In this document: positions 8,083 through 16,266 of the stretch, piece after piece
How positions within the stretch are numbered: the first letter of the stretch is position 1
How the letters are laid out: each line of letters opens with the position of its first letter
NCBI GenBank assembly: GCA_019694315.1
Contig: JAIBCE010000034.1
Location: 1 to 38,155 of the forward strand
Source: Sandaracinaceae bacterium
Lineage (GTDB): Bacteria; Myxococcota_A; Polyangia; Polyangiales; Sandaracinaceae
Length of the DNA stretch: 38,155 nucleotides
Reading direction: 5' to 3'
Notes under the pieces: generated by a model
Told to the model about the DNA's origin: nothing
What the model saw: the letters and a program-made list of their open reading frames with translations, nothing else
Databases searched by the model: none
Made by a program: the position numbers and the translations under genes

Positions 8083-9150
8083 TCAGAACGGTGCCGGGCG
8101 CGGCGTGTAGGGCGTGGTCTGCATGCGGTGCTCGGTCGCGTCGATGCCCTCGTAGAGGAGCAGGAGGCGCTTGTCGCCGCGGTACTCGATGGTGCGGCCC
8201 GAGTAGCGCGACGCGTCCGTGCCAAAGCCCTGGAGGCGCGTCTCGCCGTGGAAGACGGTCGCGCGCGCGAGGTAGAGGATGGTGTCGTCGATGTGCGGGC
8301 GATTGACCGTCATCGACGCGGTGAGGTGGCCCATGCCGCGCTCGTCGAGCTCGGTCTCGAGCGCCTTGGCCGTGTTGATCATCCCCTGGATCGCGACGAT
8401 GGAGGACGCGACCGCGGCCGTGATGTCGACGCCATCCTTGCTGCGCACGCCCTTGGTCGAGAGCAGCTCGAAGTTCGCCTCGCCCAGATCGTCGCGGATC
8501 CGGCGATGCACGGCGTTGTCGGCGTTGTAGGCCTTGAGCGTCCCGACGACGGCGCCGCACGCCGTGCGCGGCTCACGCCACTTCGACTCCTGCGTCTTAC
8601 CCAGGAGGAGGCGGCCATCGGTCTCGAGACGACCCACGTGTGTCTTCAGATCGACGTTCACGAGCAGGTACGAGCCCGCGTTGCCCTTGTACACGCGCTC
8701 GCGGATCGGCTCGTCGAGCATGTGGGCAACGGTGACGTGCGCGAGTGTGTGGCCGTCGTCGGTCCCGCCGCCCGTGGGCGAGAAGGCCTCGAGCTTGTAC
8801 TCGCCGATCTCCGACATGGTGGCGAAGCGCGAGGCCACGACCTGCTCGTACGAGGTGGTCGCCTCTCCCTGGTGGATCCGGTCTCCGCAGTTCGTGTGCG
8901 CGAGCGTCGTCATCACGCTCGGCAGCGAGAGATCGGCGCCACAGGCCATCACGTCCTCTCCATCGATCTCCGCGTCGCCAGCGAGCTGGAGCTCGTCGCG
9001 CAAGAGCTGGAGGCCGTTCACGAGCACGTAGCGATCGCTGACGATCTCGTTGAGGTACACGCGATAGGCGTTGTGCTCCTGGCCGAACTCGGCCTGGAGC
9101 GACCAGAACTTCTCGAGACGCGCGCGAGCGAGGGAGGGGTCGAATCGCAT
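8083..9150 (-). CDS. Conserved-looking protein of unknown function (355 aa)
   Basis: The ATG at 9150 is preceded by GGGG-rich sequence. The protein is soluble-looking, with no signal peptide or membrane helix. It opens with an acidic helical part (RARLEKFWSLQAEFGQEHNA) and has a Gly/His-rich middle (FSPTGGGTDDGHTLAHVTVAH). It continues with an extended region of alternating hydrophobic and charged residues (GSYLLVNVDLKTHVGRLETD) and a Pro-rich end. His and Asp residues recur (ALAHTNCGDRIHQGE, TDDGHTLAH), but I cannot assign them to a known metal site. I do not recognise the family. Codon use matches that of its neighbours, and the opposite-strand frames here look like shadows. It probably sits in a short operon with the alpha/beta hydrolase 21 nt downstream. 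Confidence 0.7.
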   Translation of the reverse strand: MRFDPSLARARLEKFWSLQAEFGQEHNAYRVYLNEIVSDRYVLVNGLQLLRDELQLAGDAEIDGEDVMACGADLSLPSVMTTLAHTNCGDRIHQGEATTSYEQVVASRFATMSEIGEYKLEAFSPTGGGTDDGHTLAHVTVAHMLDEPIRERVYKGNAGSYLLVNVDLKTHVGRLETDGRLLLGKTQESKWREPRTACGAVVGTLKAYNADNAVHRRIRDDLGEANFELLSTKGVRSKDGVDITAAVASSIVAIQGMINTAKALETELDERGMGHLTASMTVNRPHIDDTILYLARATVFHGETRLQGFGTDASRYSGRTIEYRGDKRLLLLYEGIDATEHRMQTTPYTPRPAPF

Positions 9151-9192
9151 GGCCCCGACCGTACCAGAGGCGCCCTCGATGCCGCGTGTCGA

Positions 9193-9588
9193 TCAGGGCC
9201 CGGCCTCGGGCGGCACGGGCGGCAGCGCGCTCGCCGCGTCGCCGGAGCCGCCGCGGAACACGAAGTAGGCGGCCGCCACGAGGCAGAGCGTCGCGTACAC
9301 GAGGTCCATCGTGATCGGTCTCCGCATGTAGGTGGCTGCGAAGACCATGAACACGATCATCGTGATCACCTCCTGCATGACCTTGAGCTGACCGAGCTCG
9401 AATTGCCCCGATCCGATGCGGTTCGCAGGTACCTGCAGGCAGTACTCGAAGAACGCGATGCCCCAGCTCACGAGGATCGCGATCCACACCGGTCGATCGC
9501 GCAGATCGCGCAGGTGCCCGTACCACGCGAAGGTCATGAAGATGTTCGAGGCCACGAGCAGGCCGGCGGTCTGGAGCCAGGTGGGCAT
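9193..9588 (-). CDS. DMT_6 (DUF486) family small membrane protein
   Basis: A 131-aa protein with an ATG at 9588. The frame is open much further upstream, but the family starts exactly here. Four hydrophobic segments are visible: AGLLVASNIFMTFAWYGHL (8-26), an IAILVSWGIAFFEYCLQVP block (37-54), an EVITMIVFMVFAATY block (73-87) and VYATLCLVAAAYFVF (97-111). The strings NIFMTFAWYGHL, SWGIAFFEYCLQVPANRIG and QFELGQLKVMQEVIT match the conserved pattern of the DUF486/DMT_6 family. These are four-helix proteins related to drug/metabolite transporters, similar in size to small multidrug-resistance proteins. The Glu at 48 and 73 lie in or next to helices. The C-terminus adds a short Pro/Ala tail. Transport function is inferred only from the superfamily. 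Confidence 0.9.
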   Translation of the reverse strand: MPTWLQTAGLLVASNIFMTFAWYGHLRDLRDRPVWIAILVSWGIAFFEYCLQVPANRIGSGQFELGQLKVMQEVITMIVFMVFAATYMRRPITMDLVYATLCLVAAAYFVFRGGSGDAASALPPVPPEAGP

Positions 9589-9726
9589 GCGCCGAGTATC
9601 GAAGAGCGCACGAGCCCGGCTCAACAAACGCGCGCGAGCGCGGCGCGACGGACGCGTGCACACGGCGCGGAGCATCGAGCGCACGGTTCCGCCACACGGA
9701 GGCGCGATTCTGGGTAGAACCGCCGG

Positions 9727-10668
9727 GTGAGCCCGATCGACTTCACGCCGTACCACGACCGTCTCCCGCCCTTTCCCGCGGCGCCCGCGCAGAACCACGG
9801 CCGGGGAGAGATGCACTTCCGCTACGAGGACGTGACGCAGGATGGTCGCCTCGGCGTGCGGCCCACCTCGCACGCGATCGGCACCGCCGTGTGGCGCGGC
9901 GTGCTCGATCATCACCCCGTCGCGACGAGCATGATCGGCCGTGGGATCCTGCCGATCCTCACGCGCCTGGTGGTGTGCGTGGGCGGCGGACCCATCGGCG
10001 TGCGCGCGCGCGTCACCGCCGAGGGCGGCTTCGAGCTCGTCGAGGCCATCGACGATCAGGGCAAGTCGCGCTTCCGCGCAGACATGTGGGCCGACGTACG
10101 AGGCGTCCGCTCGCGCACCTTCGGTCCACCGCCGGGTCCAGAGGCCGAAGAGATCGCGCTCGGCGCGATGTGGGCCGAGCACGTGCTCACCAAGCCCTTC
10201 GCGCCACCGGCCGAGCGCAGCGTCGATCGCCTGCCCGATGGCCTCGTCACCTCGCGCACGGTACGCGCCACCGCACCGTGGGACGCGGTCGCGTTGCCGG
10301 AGGGCGCACGCTGGCTCGAGCCCGAGCTCCGCGACGACGCGGCGCCCTTCGCGCTCGGCCTGGGCCACACGGACTCGAACCAGCACGTGAACTCGCTCGT
10401 CTTTCCGCAGCTCCTCGAGGAGGCGGCGCTGCGTCGGCTCCACACGCTCGGTCTTCCCTTCGATCGCTTCGTCGATCGCTTCGAGATGTCGTTTCGGAAG
10501 CCCTCGTTCGCGGGAGACGTGCTCGTGCTCCGCCTCCGCGCGTACGAGCGGACGCGGGCCGACGGAAGCGTCTCGCACGGCGTCGCTGGCGTCTTCGCGA
10601 GCCCCGACGAGCACACCCGCGGCCTCGAGCGCGCGCGTGTGTTCGGCACCCTCGAGCTCACGGCCTGA
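9727..10668 (+). CDS. Double-hotdog acyl-thioesterase-like protein
   Basis: A 313-aa protein with a GTG start 138 nt from the divergent DMT_6 gene. It seems to hold two hotdog folds in tandem. The N-terminal one is at about residues 25-130 (HFRYEDVTQDGRLGVRPTSH). The C-terminal one is at about 200-300, where GLGHTDSNQHVNSLVFPQLL has the D-x-N-x-H-V-N signature of acyl-CoA/ACP thioesterases of the 4-hydroxybenzoyl-CoA thioesterase and FatA/B type. The downstream SFRKPSFAGDVLVLRLRAY fits the strand that follows. It would hydrolyse acyl-CoA or acyl-ACP thioesters, or act as a dehydratase-like hotdog; the substrate is unknown. The next gene, a phosphopantetheinyl transferase, starts 43 nt downstream, suggesting a shared role with acyl carrier proteins. 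Confidence 0.75.
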   Translation: MSPIDFTPYHDRLPPFPAAPAQNHGRGEMHFRYEDVTQDGRLGVRPTSHAIGTAVWRGVLDHHPVATSMIGRGILPILTRLVVCVGGGPIGVRARVTAEGGFELVEAIDDQGKSRFRADMWADVRGVRSRTFGPPPGPEAEEIALGAMWAEHVLTKPFAPPAERSVDRLPDGLVTSRTVRATAPWDAVALPEGARWLEPELRDDAAPFALGLGHTDSNQHVNSLVFPQLLEEAALRRLHTLGLPFDRFVDRFEMSFRKPSFAGDVLVLRLRAYERTRADGSVSHGVAGVFASPDEHTRGLERARVFGTLELTA

Positions 10669-10711
10669 TCACGTCGCGCCGTCGGAGCGCCGTTCGCGCT
10701 ACATCTCGAGC

Positions 10712-11437
10712 GTGCAGCGCGTCGATCGACTCTTCGCGAACCTCGGCGCGCCGGGCGCCGTCGTCTCGCTCGCCACACCCGTGGACGATCGCTGGGTCGC
10801 GTCGCTCACCGAGGGCGAGCGCTCCCTCGTCGCGCGCGCGATGGACAAGCGGCGCCGCGAGTTCGCCACCGGACGACGACTCGCGCGCGCCGCGCTCGCC
10901 GAGCTCGGACACCGCGACGCCGAGATCTTGAGCGGCCCCGATCGCGCGCCGATCTGGCCCGGCGGAGTCGCGGGCTCGATCAGCCACTGCGATCACGCCG
11001 CGCTCGTCGCCGTCACCGACGCGGCGCGCGCCACCGTCGGCGTCGACGTGGAGCACCGCAGCGCGCTCAAGACCGAGCTCTGGAAGAGCGTGTTCCTCGC
11101 CGGCGAGATCGAGGCGCTCGAGCGCTACTTCGACTCGAGCTCGCGCGGCCTCTTCGCGCTCGTGCTCTTCTCGGCGAAGGAGGCCTTGTACAAGGCTCAG
11201 TATCCACAGACGACCACGTACATGGGCTTCTCGGAGCTCCACGTGACGATCGAGCCCGAGCGCGACCGAGCGAGCGGACGCCTCGTGTGCACGTTCCAGA
11301 ACGACGTCGGAGACGCCTCGCGCGCCCCCGACGCTCGCTTCCCCGCAGGCTTCGTCGCAGAGGGGCGCTATCTCCTCGAGGCCACCGAGCACGTACGCGT
11401 CGCCACCAGCGTGCTCATCCCCCGAGCGCGCGGATGA
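10712..11437 (+). CDS. 4'-phosphopantetheinyl transferase (EntD/Sfp superfamily)
   Basis: A 241-aa protein. The GTG at 10712 was chosen because the family N-terminus fits there; the frame extends back to 10637, overlapping the upstream gene. Visible motifs are RRREFATGRRLARAAL (47-62), SISHCDH (89-95), the Mg-binding GVDVE (110-114) and the FSAKEALYK block (153-161), where family members carry (W/F)xxKEA. EVE or DVE-type acidic residues plus the KEA lysine make the active site appear complete. These enzymes transfer 4'-phosphopantetheine from CoA to a serine of acyl, aryl or peptidyl carrier proteins. Flanking thioesterases and an acyl ligase support a role in fatty-acid or polyketide-type synthesis; no carrier protein or synthase is visible in the window. 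Its last 23 bp overlap the convergent thioesterase gene. Confidence 0.9.
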   Translation: MQRVDRLFANLGAPGAVVSLATPVDDRWVASLTEGERSLVARAMDKRRREFATGRRLARAALAELGHRDAEILSGPDRAPIWPGGVAGSISHCDHAALVAVTDAARATVGVDVEHRSALKTELWKSVFLAGEIEALERYFDSSSRGLFALVLFSAKEALYKAQYPQTTTYMGFSELHVTIEPERDRASGRLVCTFQNDVGDASRAPDARFPAGFVAEGRYLLEATEHVRVATSVLIPRARG

Positions 11438-12245
11438 GGAACGATGCGTCGTCGTGACCGTGCAGTCGTCGCACGGTCGTCGCCGTCGCCGACAGCGTCT
11501 CGCCGCCGAAGATCCGATGCGCGATCACCGCGTGCCCCTCGGCCGTCGTGCCCGCGAGGCGCGACTCCACGCGCGTGCGCTGCCCGCCCTCGACGCCGGC
11601 GCGGTAGGTGACCTCCTCGGCCACGGGCGCGAGGGCCACGGGCGGCACGCCGATCGCGTGGAGGGAGCGCGAGAGGGCCTCGTCGCACCAGTCCACGTAC
11701 GCCGGATGATTCGCGTGATCGAGCGGATCCATCCACGTCCACCACGCCTCGAACTCGAGCGTTCGCGCGGGGGCATCGTCGATCTTCCGCGCGAGCTCCG
11801 GCAAGACGGGCGCGAGGGGATCGTCGATCGAGCCCAGCTCGGCCTCGACCGGAAACGCCGCGAGGAGCGCGGCGCTGCCGCGCGTGGGCTCGAGGCCTGC
11901 GCCCGCGGCGGCGACGTGTACCCACTCCTGTCGCGCCGAGGCCACGGGGCCTCGCTCGTCGGACGCGATGCGCACCTCGCGCGTGGAGAACATCTCGCGA
12001 CGCATGCGCGAGATCCAGCTCCGCCCCGAGAGCGCCTCGCCGTAGTAGGGCTCGAGCGCATGGCGCACCGTCATGCTGCGCACGATGAACGCCGTGCCCT
12101 CGACGCGATAGCGCTTGGGCGGCCAGCCCGCAGCGGTGGACGCGTCGACCGCGATCTCCTGGAACGCCCTCCACACGTCGCCGGCGCGTGCGGCGTCGCG
12201 AACGGAGAACGCGTGGCGAGGGATGTGGGCGCGGGTCTCGAACAC
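11415..12245 (-). CDS. Acyl-ACP thioesterase-like hotdog protein
   Basis: A 276-aa protein with a GTG at 12245. The N-terminal half has the pattern of FatA/FatB-type acyl-ACP thioesterases: HIPRHAFSVRDAARAGDVWR, then MRREMFSTREVRIAS and SARQEWVHV. The second half carries MDPLDHANHPAYVDWCDEAL, an Asp/His/Asn-containing hotdog signature with N-H-x-x-Y-x-x-W, followed by VTYRAGVEGGQRTRVESRL. Two hotdog repeats are therefore likely. It would release free fatty acids from ACP or hydrolyse acyl-CoA. It is convergent with the phosphopantetheinyl transferase (23-bp overlap of the 3' ends) and divergent from the acyl-CoA/AMP ligase 113 nt away, so all are plausibly one acyl-chain handling locus. It is distinct in sequence from the thioesterase at 9727-10668. 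Confidence 0.75.
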   Translation of the reverse strand: MFETRAHIPRHAFSVRDAARAGDVWRAFQEIAVDASTAAGWPPKRYRVEGTAFIVRSMTVRHALEPYYGEALSGRSWISRMRREMFSTREVRIASDERGPVASARQEWVHVAAAGAGLEPTRGSAALLAAFPVEAELGSIDDPLAPVLPELARKIDDAPARTLEFEAWWTWMDPLDHANHPAYVDWCDEALSRSLHAIGVPPVALAPVAEEVTYRAGVEGGQRTRVESRLAGTTAEGHAVIAHRIFGGETLSATATTVRRLHGHDDASFLIRALGG

Positions 12246-12358
12246 GTGCGCGACTTATCACGCAGCGTGGCCGTCGACCGCCCACGTCGGCATTGATCTC
12301 CCGGCCCCTCGCGGGCGAGCCTGCGGGCTCGACGCGAGAACCGCGCGCGGAGGACCCG

Positions 12359-13891
12359 ATGAGCCTGAACCTCGCCACGCTCCTCACCGAGAGCACGAAG
12401 CGACACCCCACGAACCGCGCCGTGATCCTCGGCGAGACGGTGATCGACTACGCCACGCTCGACGCGTTCTCACGACGCTTCGGGGGCGCCCTCAAGGGCC
12501 TCGGCCTCAAGCCCGGGCAGCACATCGCGCTCATGCTGCCGAACGTGCCGCAGTTCACGATCGCCTATTTCGGTGGTCACTACGCGGCCACGCCGATCGT
12601 GCCGCTCAACGTGCTCCTCACGGCCGACGAGATCGCCTACCACCTCGAGGACTCCGACGCGGTCGCGCTCGTGGTGTGGGAGGGCTTCGCGGCGCAAGCG
12701 CAGGCGGCCTTCGAGCGTGTGCCCACCTGCAAGCACCTCATCGTGGCCAAGGCCGATCGCTCCGACGTCTCGGCGCCCGAGGGCGCGCACTCGTTCACGC
12801 GCCTCGTGGCCACGTCCGAGCCCGTCTCCGAGGTCCCCGCGACGATGCCCGACGACACGGCGGTCGTGCTCTACACGTCGGGTACCACCGGCCGCCCCAA
12901 GGGCGCCGAGCTCACGCACTTCAACCTCTTCTTCAACGCGCACTTCGCGCGCACGATGCTGCTCCTCTACACGCCGAGCGACGTGGCGCTCGCGACGCTG
13001 CCGCTCTTCCACAGCTTCGGGCAGACCGTGATCCAGAACGGCGTGCTCGCGGCCGGCGGCTCGATCGTGCTCCTGCCGCGCTTCGACGCGGAGGCCGCGT
13101 TCCACATCATCCAGAAGCACCGCGTCTCGATCTTCGCGGGCGTGCCCACGATGTACTTCGCGATGCTCCACTACCCCAAGGCCGGCGACTTCGACACGTC
13201 GAGCCTGCGCGCGGCGGTCTCGGGCGGTGCGGCGATGCCCGTGGAGGTCATGTCGGCCTTCGACGCGAAGTACAAGGTCAACATCCTCGAGGGCTACGGC
13301 CTCTCGGAGACCTCGCCGATCGCGAGCTTCAACGTGCTCGACAAGCCCAAGAAGGCGGGCTCGATCGGCCTGCCGATCTGGGGCGTCGACTTCAAGCTCG
13401 TCGACGACCAGAACAAGACCATCGTCGATCCGATGGTGCCCGGCGAGATCGCGATCCGCGGCCACAACGTGATGAAGGGCTACTACAAGAAGCCCGAGGC
13501 CACCGCCGAGGCGATCAAGGACGGCTGGTTCCACTCGGGCGACATCGCCCACCGCGACGAGGAGGGCTACTACTTCATCGTCGATCGCAAGAAGGACATG
13601 ATCATCCGCGGCGGCTTCAACGTGTACCCGCGCGAGATCGAAGAGATCCTCTATGGCCACCCCGCGGTCGCCGAGTGCGCCGTGCTGGGCATCAAGCACG
13701 AGAGCCACGGCGAAGAGGTCAAGGCCGTGATCGCGAAGAAGGCGGGCTTCGAGGGGGTGACGGCGGAGGACATCATCGCGTACGCCAAGGAGAAGCTCGC
13801 GGCGTACAAGTACCCGCGCGTCGTGGAATTCATGGACAGCCTCCCCAAGGGACCGACCGGCAAGATCCTCAAGCGGGAGCTCAAGAAGTAG
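12359..13891 (+). CDS. Long-chain fatty acid--CoA/AMP ligase (ANL superfamily)
   Basis: A 510-aa adenylate-forming enzyme. The ATG at 12359 has GGAGG at 12349-12353, 5 nt upstream; the open frame continues to 12188, but without a ribosome-binding site. The P-loop is YTSGTTGRPKG (172-182). Later motifs are GYGLSETSP, WFHSGDIAHRDEEGYYFIVD, the hinge DRKKDMIIRGGFNVYPREIE and the C-terminal catalytic lysine in LPKGPTGKILKREL. This set is typical of acyl-CoA synthetases that activate a carboxylate with ATP and pass it to CoA (or an ACP). Chain length cannot be told from sequence by eye. Codon use is strongly GC3-biased with many AAG codons, suggesting good expression. The 5' leader holds a small hairpin (CGAGCC tgcg GGCTCG, 12316-12331). 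Confidence 0.93.
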   Translation: MSLNLATLLTESTKRHPTNRAVILGETVIDYATLDAFSRRFGGALKGLGLKPGQHIALMLPNVPQFTIAYFGGHYAATPIVPLNVLLTADEIAYHLEDSDAVALVVWEGFAAQAQAAFERVPTCKHLIVAKADRSDVSAPEGAHSFTRLVATSEPVSEVPATMPDDTAVVLYTSGTTGRPKGAELTHFNLFFNAHFARTMLLLYTPSDVALATLPLFHSFGQTVIQNGVLAAGGSIVLLPRFDAEAAFHIIQKHRVSIFAGVPTMYFAMLHYPKAGDFDTSSLRAAVSGGAAMPVEVMSAFDAKYKVNILEGYGLSETSPIASFNVLDKPKKAGSIGLPIWGVDFKLVDDQNKTIVDPMVPGEIAIRGHNVMKGYYKKPEATAEAIKDGWFHSGDIAHRDEEGYYFIVDRKKDMIIRGGFNVYPREIEEILYGHPAVAECAVLGIKHESHGEEVKAVIAKKAGFEGVTAEDIIAYAKEKLAAYKYPRVVEFMDSLPKGPTGKILKRELKK

Positions 13892-13955
13892 TCCCGTCGC
13901 TGGCGCTCCACGAAGTCGGTCTGAAGAAGTCGCTCCGACCGCCCGTTGAAAGGAC

Positions 13956-15344
13956 ATGACGTTGGCTTCCATCTCGCAAGGTACGGCCCCCGCAGCGCGC
14001 CCCGGCAGCGTCCGTCGGGCGTTGGGGCGCGCGGCTGCGGTGCTGGCCCTCGTGGCCGCGCCGCATCTGTCGATGGCGGCCAGCGTCGCGCACGCCCAGG
14101 ATCTCGGCGCGGCGCAGACCTCCCTCGCCCGCTACGACCTCGCGGATCCGCGCACGTACGAGGCCCTCGAGACCCTGCGCCACATCGCCGACGCGAACGG
14201 ACCGCAGGCCCCCACGGCGCGGGCGATCCGCGCCTACGCAGCGGTGGATCTCCTCACGGTCGCGACGGTGCTCGGAGACACGACCGCGATCGAGCGCCTG
14301 AACGCCGCGCTGGGCACGAGCGACCGCGCCGCGACGGTGGCGCTCCTCGACGCGGAGCTCGCACGCACGCCCGCGGGCGCCCTCGCCGTCGCGGCGCGCG
14401 AGGGCCGCGCGACGCTCGCAGCCGTGGAAGGACGCGACTGCCCCCACAGCGCGCGCAACGACGCGATCACGCTCGTGACCGCGCCCGCCGATCTCGCTGC
14501 TTTCCGCGCGCGCGTCCGCACCCGCTTCGATCCCGTGATCGACTCGACGCTCGAGCTCGTGCCCGAGCACGCGAACGAGGCTCGACGGATCATCGCGGCG
14601 ATGCGGGCCCTCGCCTCGGCCCTCCGCGCGGCGGAGGCGGGCGATCCGCTCCTGCTCGCGATCCGCCCTCGCCTGGAGGCGGCCCGCACGCGCCTGAGCG
14701 AGATCGTGATCGCGGATCCGTCCTTCGACGACATCGACGCGTTCCTCACGCTGAGCCCCACCGGGATCGCGTTCGGCTACGTGCCCCGCACGCACGTGGG
14801 CCCCGATGCTCGCCCCGTGCTCGACAGCGGCACGCCCAGCTGGCCCGCCACGACCAGCGTGGCGCTGCCGACCACGTTCCCCCCCGTCGTTCGTCCCATC
14901 GATGGCTTCGCGGCCCAGCCTGCCATCTCGGGCGCGCGGCGTGGACGCGTCGCGCTCCGCATCGACGGCGACATGCCCGCGCACGTCGTCGCGCGCGTCG
15001 TGCGATCGCTCGAGGGCTCGCCCCTCGCGATCACGCACCTCGCCACGCCGACCACGCGACTGCCGGTGACGTTCCTCCGAGAGGACACGGTCCCGGCCGA
15101 CGCGGTGCGCGTGCAGATCCGTCCCGGTGGCTACGCCGTCGAGCGACGTGGTGGTCGTCGCAGCGAGCTGCCGCGCCTGCGCGAAGAGGGGCACTGGCGC
15201 TTCGATCGCGCAGGCCTCGCGCGTGCCCTGCCCGCCACGGGCCCGCGCGTCGTCATGGCGAACGGCCTCGCCCCCGCGCTCGAGCTCGTCGAGACCGCGA
15301 CGGAGATCGCGCAGGGCGATCACATCGCGATCGTGCTGCCGTGA
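13956..15344 (+). CDS. Secreted protein of unknown function
   Basis: A 462-aa protein. An Arg-containing n-region and a hydrophobic stretch (AAAVLALVAAPHLSMAAS) followed by AHAQD form a Sec signal peptide of about 49 residues. GAAAGGA at 13948-13954 lies only 1 nt before the ATG but 7 nt before an in-frame TTG at 13962, so the true start may be the TTG, two codons later. The mature N-terminal half is helical and Ala/Arg/Leu-rich, resembling TPR or HEAT-like repeats (LAAVEGRDCPHSARNDAITL). The C-terminal half is more beta-like (VALRIDGDMPAHVVARVVRS). I recognise no catalytic motif. It lies 64 nt downstream of the acyl ligase. Confidence 0.6.
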   Translation: MTLASISQGTAPAARPGSVRRALGRAAAVLALVAAPHLSMAASVAHAQDLGAAQTSLARYDLADPRTYEALETLRHIADANGPQAPTARAIRAYAAVDLLTVATVLGDTTAIERLNAALGTSDRAATVALLDAELARTPAGALAVAAREGRATLAAVEGRDCPHSARNDAITLVTAPADLAAFRARVRTRFDPVIDSTLELVPEHANEARRIIAAMRALASALRAAEAGDPLLLAIRPRLEAARTRLSEIVIADPSFDDIDAFLTLSPTGIAFGYVPRTHVGPDARPVLDSGTPSWPATTSVALPTTFPPVVRPIDGFAAQPAISGARRGRVALRIDGDMPAHVVARVVRSLEGSPLAITHLATPTTRLPVTFLREDTVPADAVRVQIRPGGYAVERRGGRRSELPRLREEGHWRFDRAGLARALPATGPRVVMANGLAPALELVETATEIAQGDHIAIVLP

Positions 15345-15364
15345 GGCGAGATCACGGCTCGATC

Positions 15365-15392
15365 GCGCGGCGCTGACGAGCGCTCACCGCGC
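15365..15392. terminator. Candidate bidirectional hairpin between convergent genes
   Basis: GCGCGG (15365-15370) pairs with CCGCGC (15387-15392), and inside it CGCT pairs with AGCG around GACG. It sits in the 90-nt gap between the stops of the secreted protein gene (+) and the AgmX-like gene (-). No T-tract follows, so termination is inferred from position. Confidence 0.35.
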
Positions 15393-15434
15393 GGTCGCAC
15401 GCCGCACGCCCTCGCGAGCGACCGCCCTCGAGGG

Positions 15435-16235
15435 CTACTCGGCCCGTGCGGGCTCGCTCGCCGCCGTCGCAGGGGGCGCCGATGCGGCCGCGTCGGGATC
15501 GACCTGCACGACGAAGGGCACCTCTCCTCGGAGGATGCCCGGCGTCGAAGGACCGCGGACGCCATCGAGCGCGCGCTCGAGACACTGCGCGACCGTCACG
15601 AAGTCGAGGTGGGGCGGCACGTGCGCGCCGCTCATGCGGAGGTGCCCATCGGGCGCCACCTCGACACGCAGGCGGATCGTCACCCGCGGAGCGCGCGCCG
15701 CATGCGGAAAGCAGCCCTGGATCTGCGCGCGTCGCGTGGTGAGCGCGCGACGAACGACCGCCGTGTGCGAGGCGGAGAGCGGACCCACCGTGGGCGCCGT
15801 CGGGGTCACCGTCGGGGGCGTCGCGGTGATGCGGTAGCGGCGGCTGATCGTGCGAGGGCGCGTGCCCGCGAACGTCTCGGTGCGGTTTCCGATCCGCGAA
15901 GCCAGCGCCTGGCCCACGCACTGCTCGAAGGGGCTCGCGCCGCGAAGGTTCACCTCGGGCGTGCCGTGCGGAGGACCGAACGTCACGGACCAGAGCCCCT
16001 GAGGAAAGAGATGGACGTTGACCATGACGCGCGCAGGGCTCGTGGCGCCGGTGGACGTCGCGCACTGCTGGAGCTCTGCATCGACCGCCGCGAGCGCCGT
16101 CTGCACCTCGGCCGCGCTCGTCGCCGGCTCGGGCGGCGGGATCATCACTCGAAGCGCGTGCGCCCGCGACGCGACGGGCCCGAGGCACACGAGCGCGAGA
16201 CCGAGGAGGGAGATCGTGAAGGGGCGTTTGCTCAT
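15435..16235 (-). CDS. Secreted AgmX-like protein, paralogue of the next upstream gene
   Basis: A 266-aa protein starting at the ATG at 16235 with a signal peptide (FTISLLGLALVCLGPVASRA-HA). Two domains are visible. The N-terminal one (about 35-135) contains MVNVHLFPQGLWSVTFGP and LRGASPFEQCVGQALASRIG, which align well with the whole of the neighbouring 192-aa protein. The C-terminal one (about 160-245) has IQGCFPHAAR, IRLRVEVAPDGHLRMSG, VAQCLERALDGVRGP and GEVPFVVQV. This is the pattern of the AgmX/PglI-type C-terminal domain of myxobacterial envelope proteins, with two conserved Cys. The function of this domain is unknown; it is TonB-C-like in shape. It is the last gene of a recQ-led run on the minus strand, 31 nt after the preceding stop. 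Confidence 0.62.
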   Translation of the reverse strand: MSKRPFTISLLGLALVCLGPVASRAHALRVMIPPPEPATSAAEVQTALAAVDAELQQCATSTGATSPARVMVNVHLFPQGLWSVTFGPPHGTPEVNLRGASPFEQCVGQALASRIGNRTETFAGTRPRTISRRYRITATPPTVTPTAPTVGPLSASHTAVVRRALTTRRAQIQGCFPHAARAPRVTIRLRVEVAPDGHLRMSGAHVPPHLDFVTVAQCLERALDGVRGPSTPGILRGEVPFVVQVDPDAAASAPPATAASEPARAE

Positions 16236-16266
16236 GATCGGCCTGTTTCGTGGGCGAATTCGGAGG

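Noticed and set aside
12470..13972. Minus-strand open frame opposite the acyl ligase
   Set aside because: Shadow of a gene with all ANL motifs; its composition is Asp/Arg/His/Leu-rich as expected for antisense of GC3-rich DNA.
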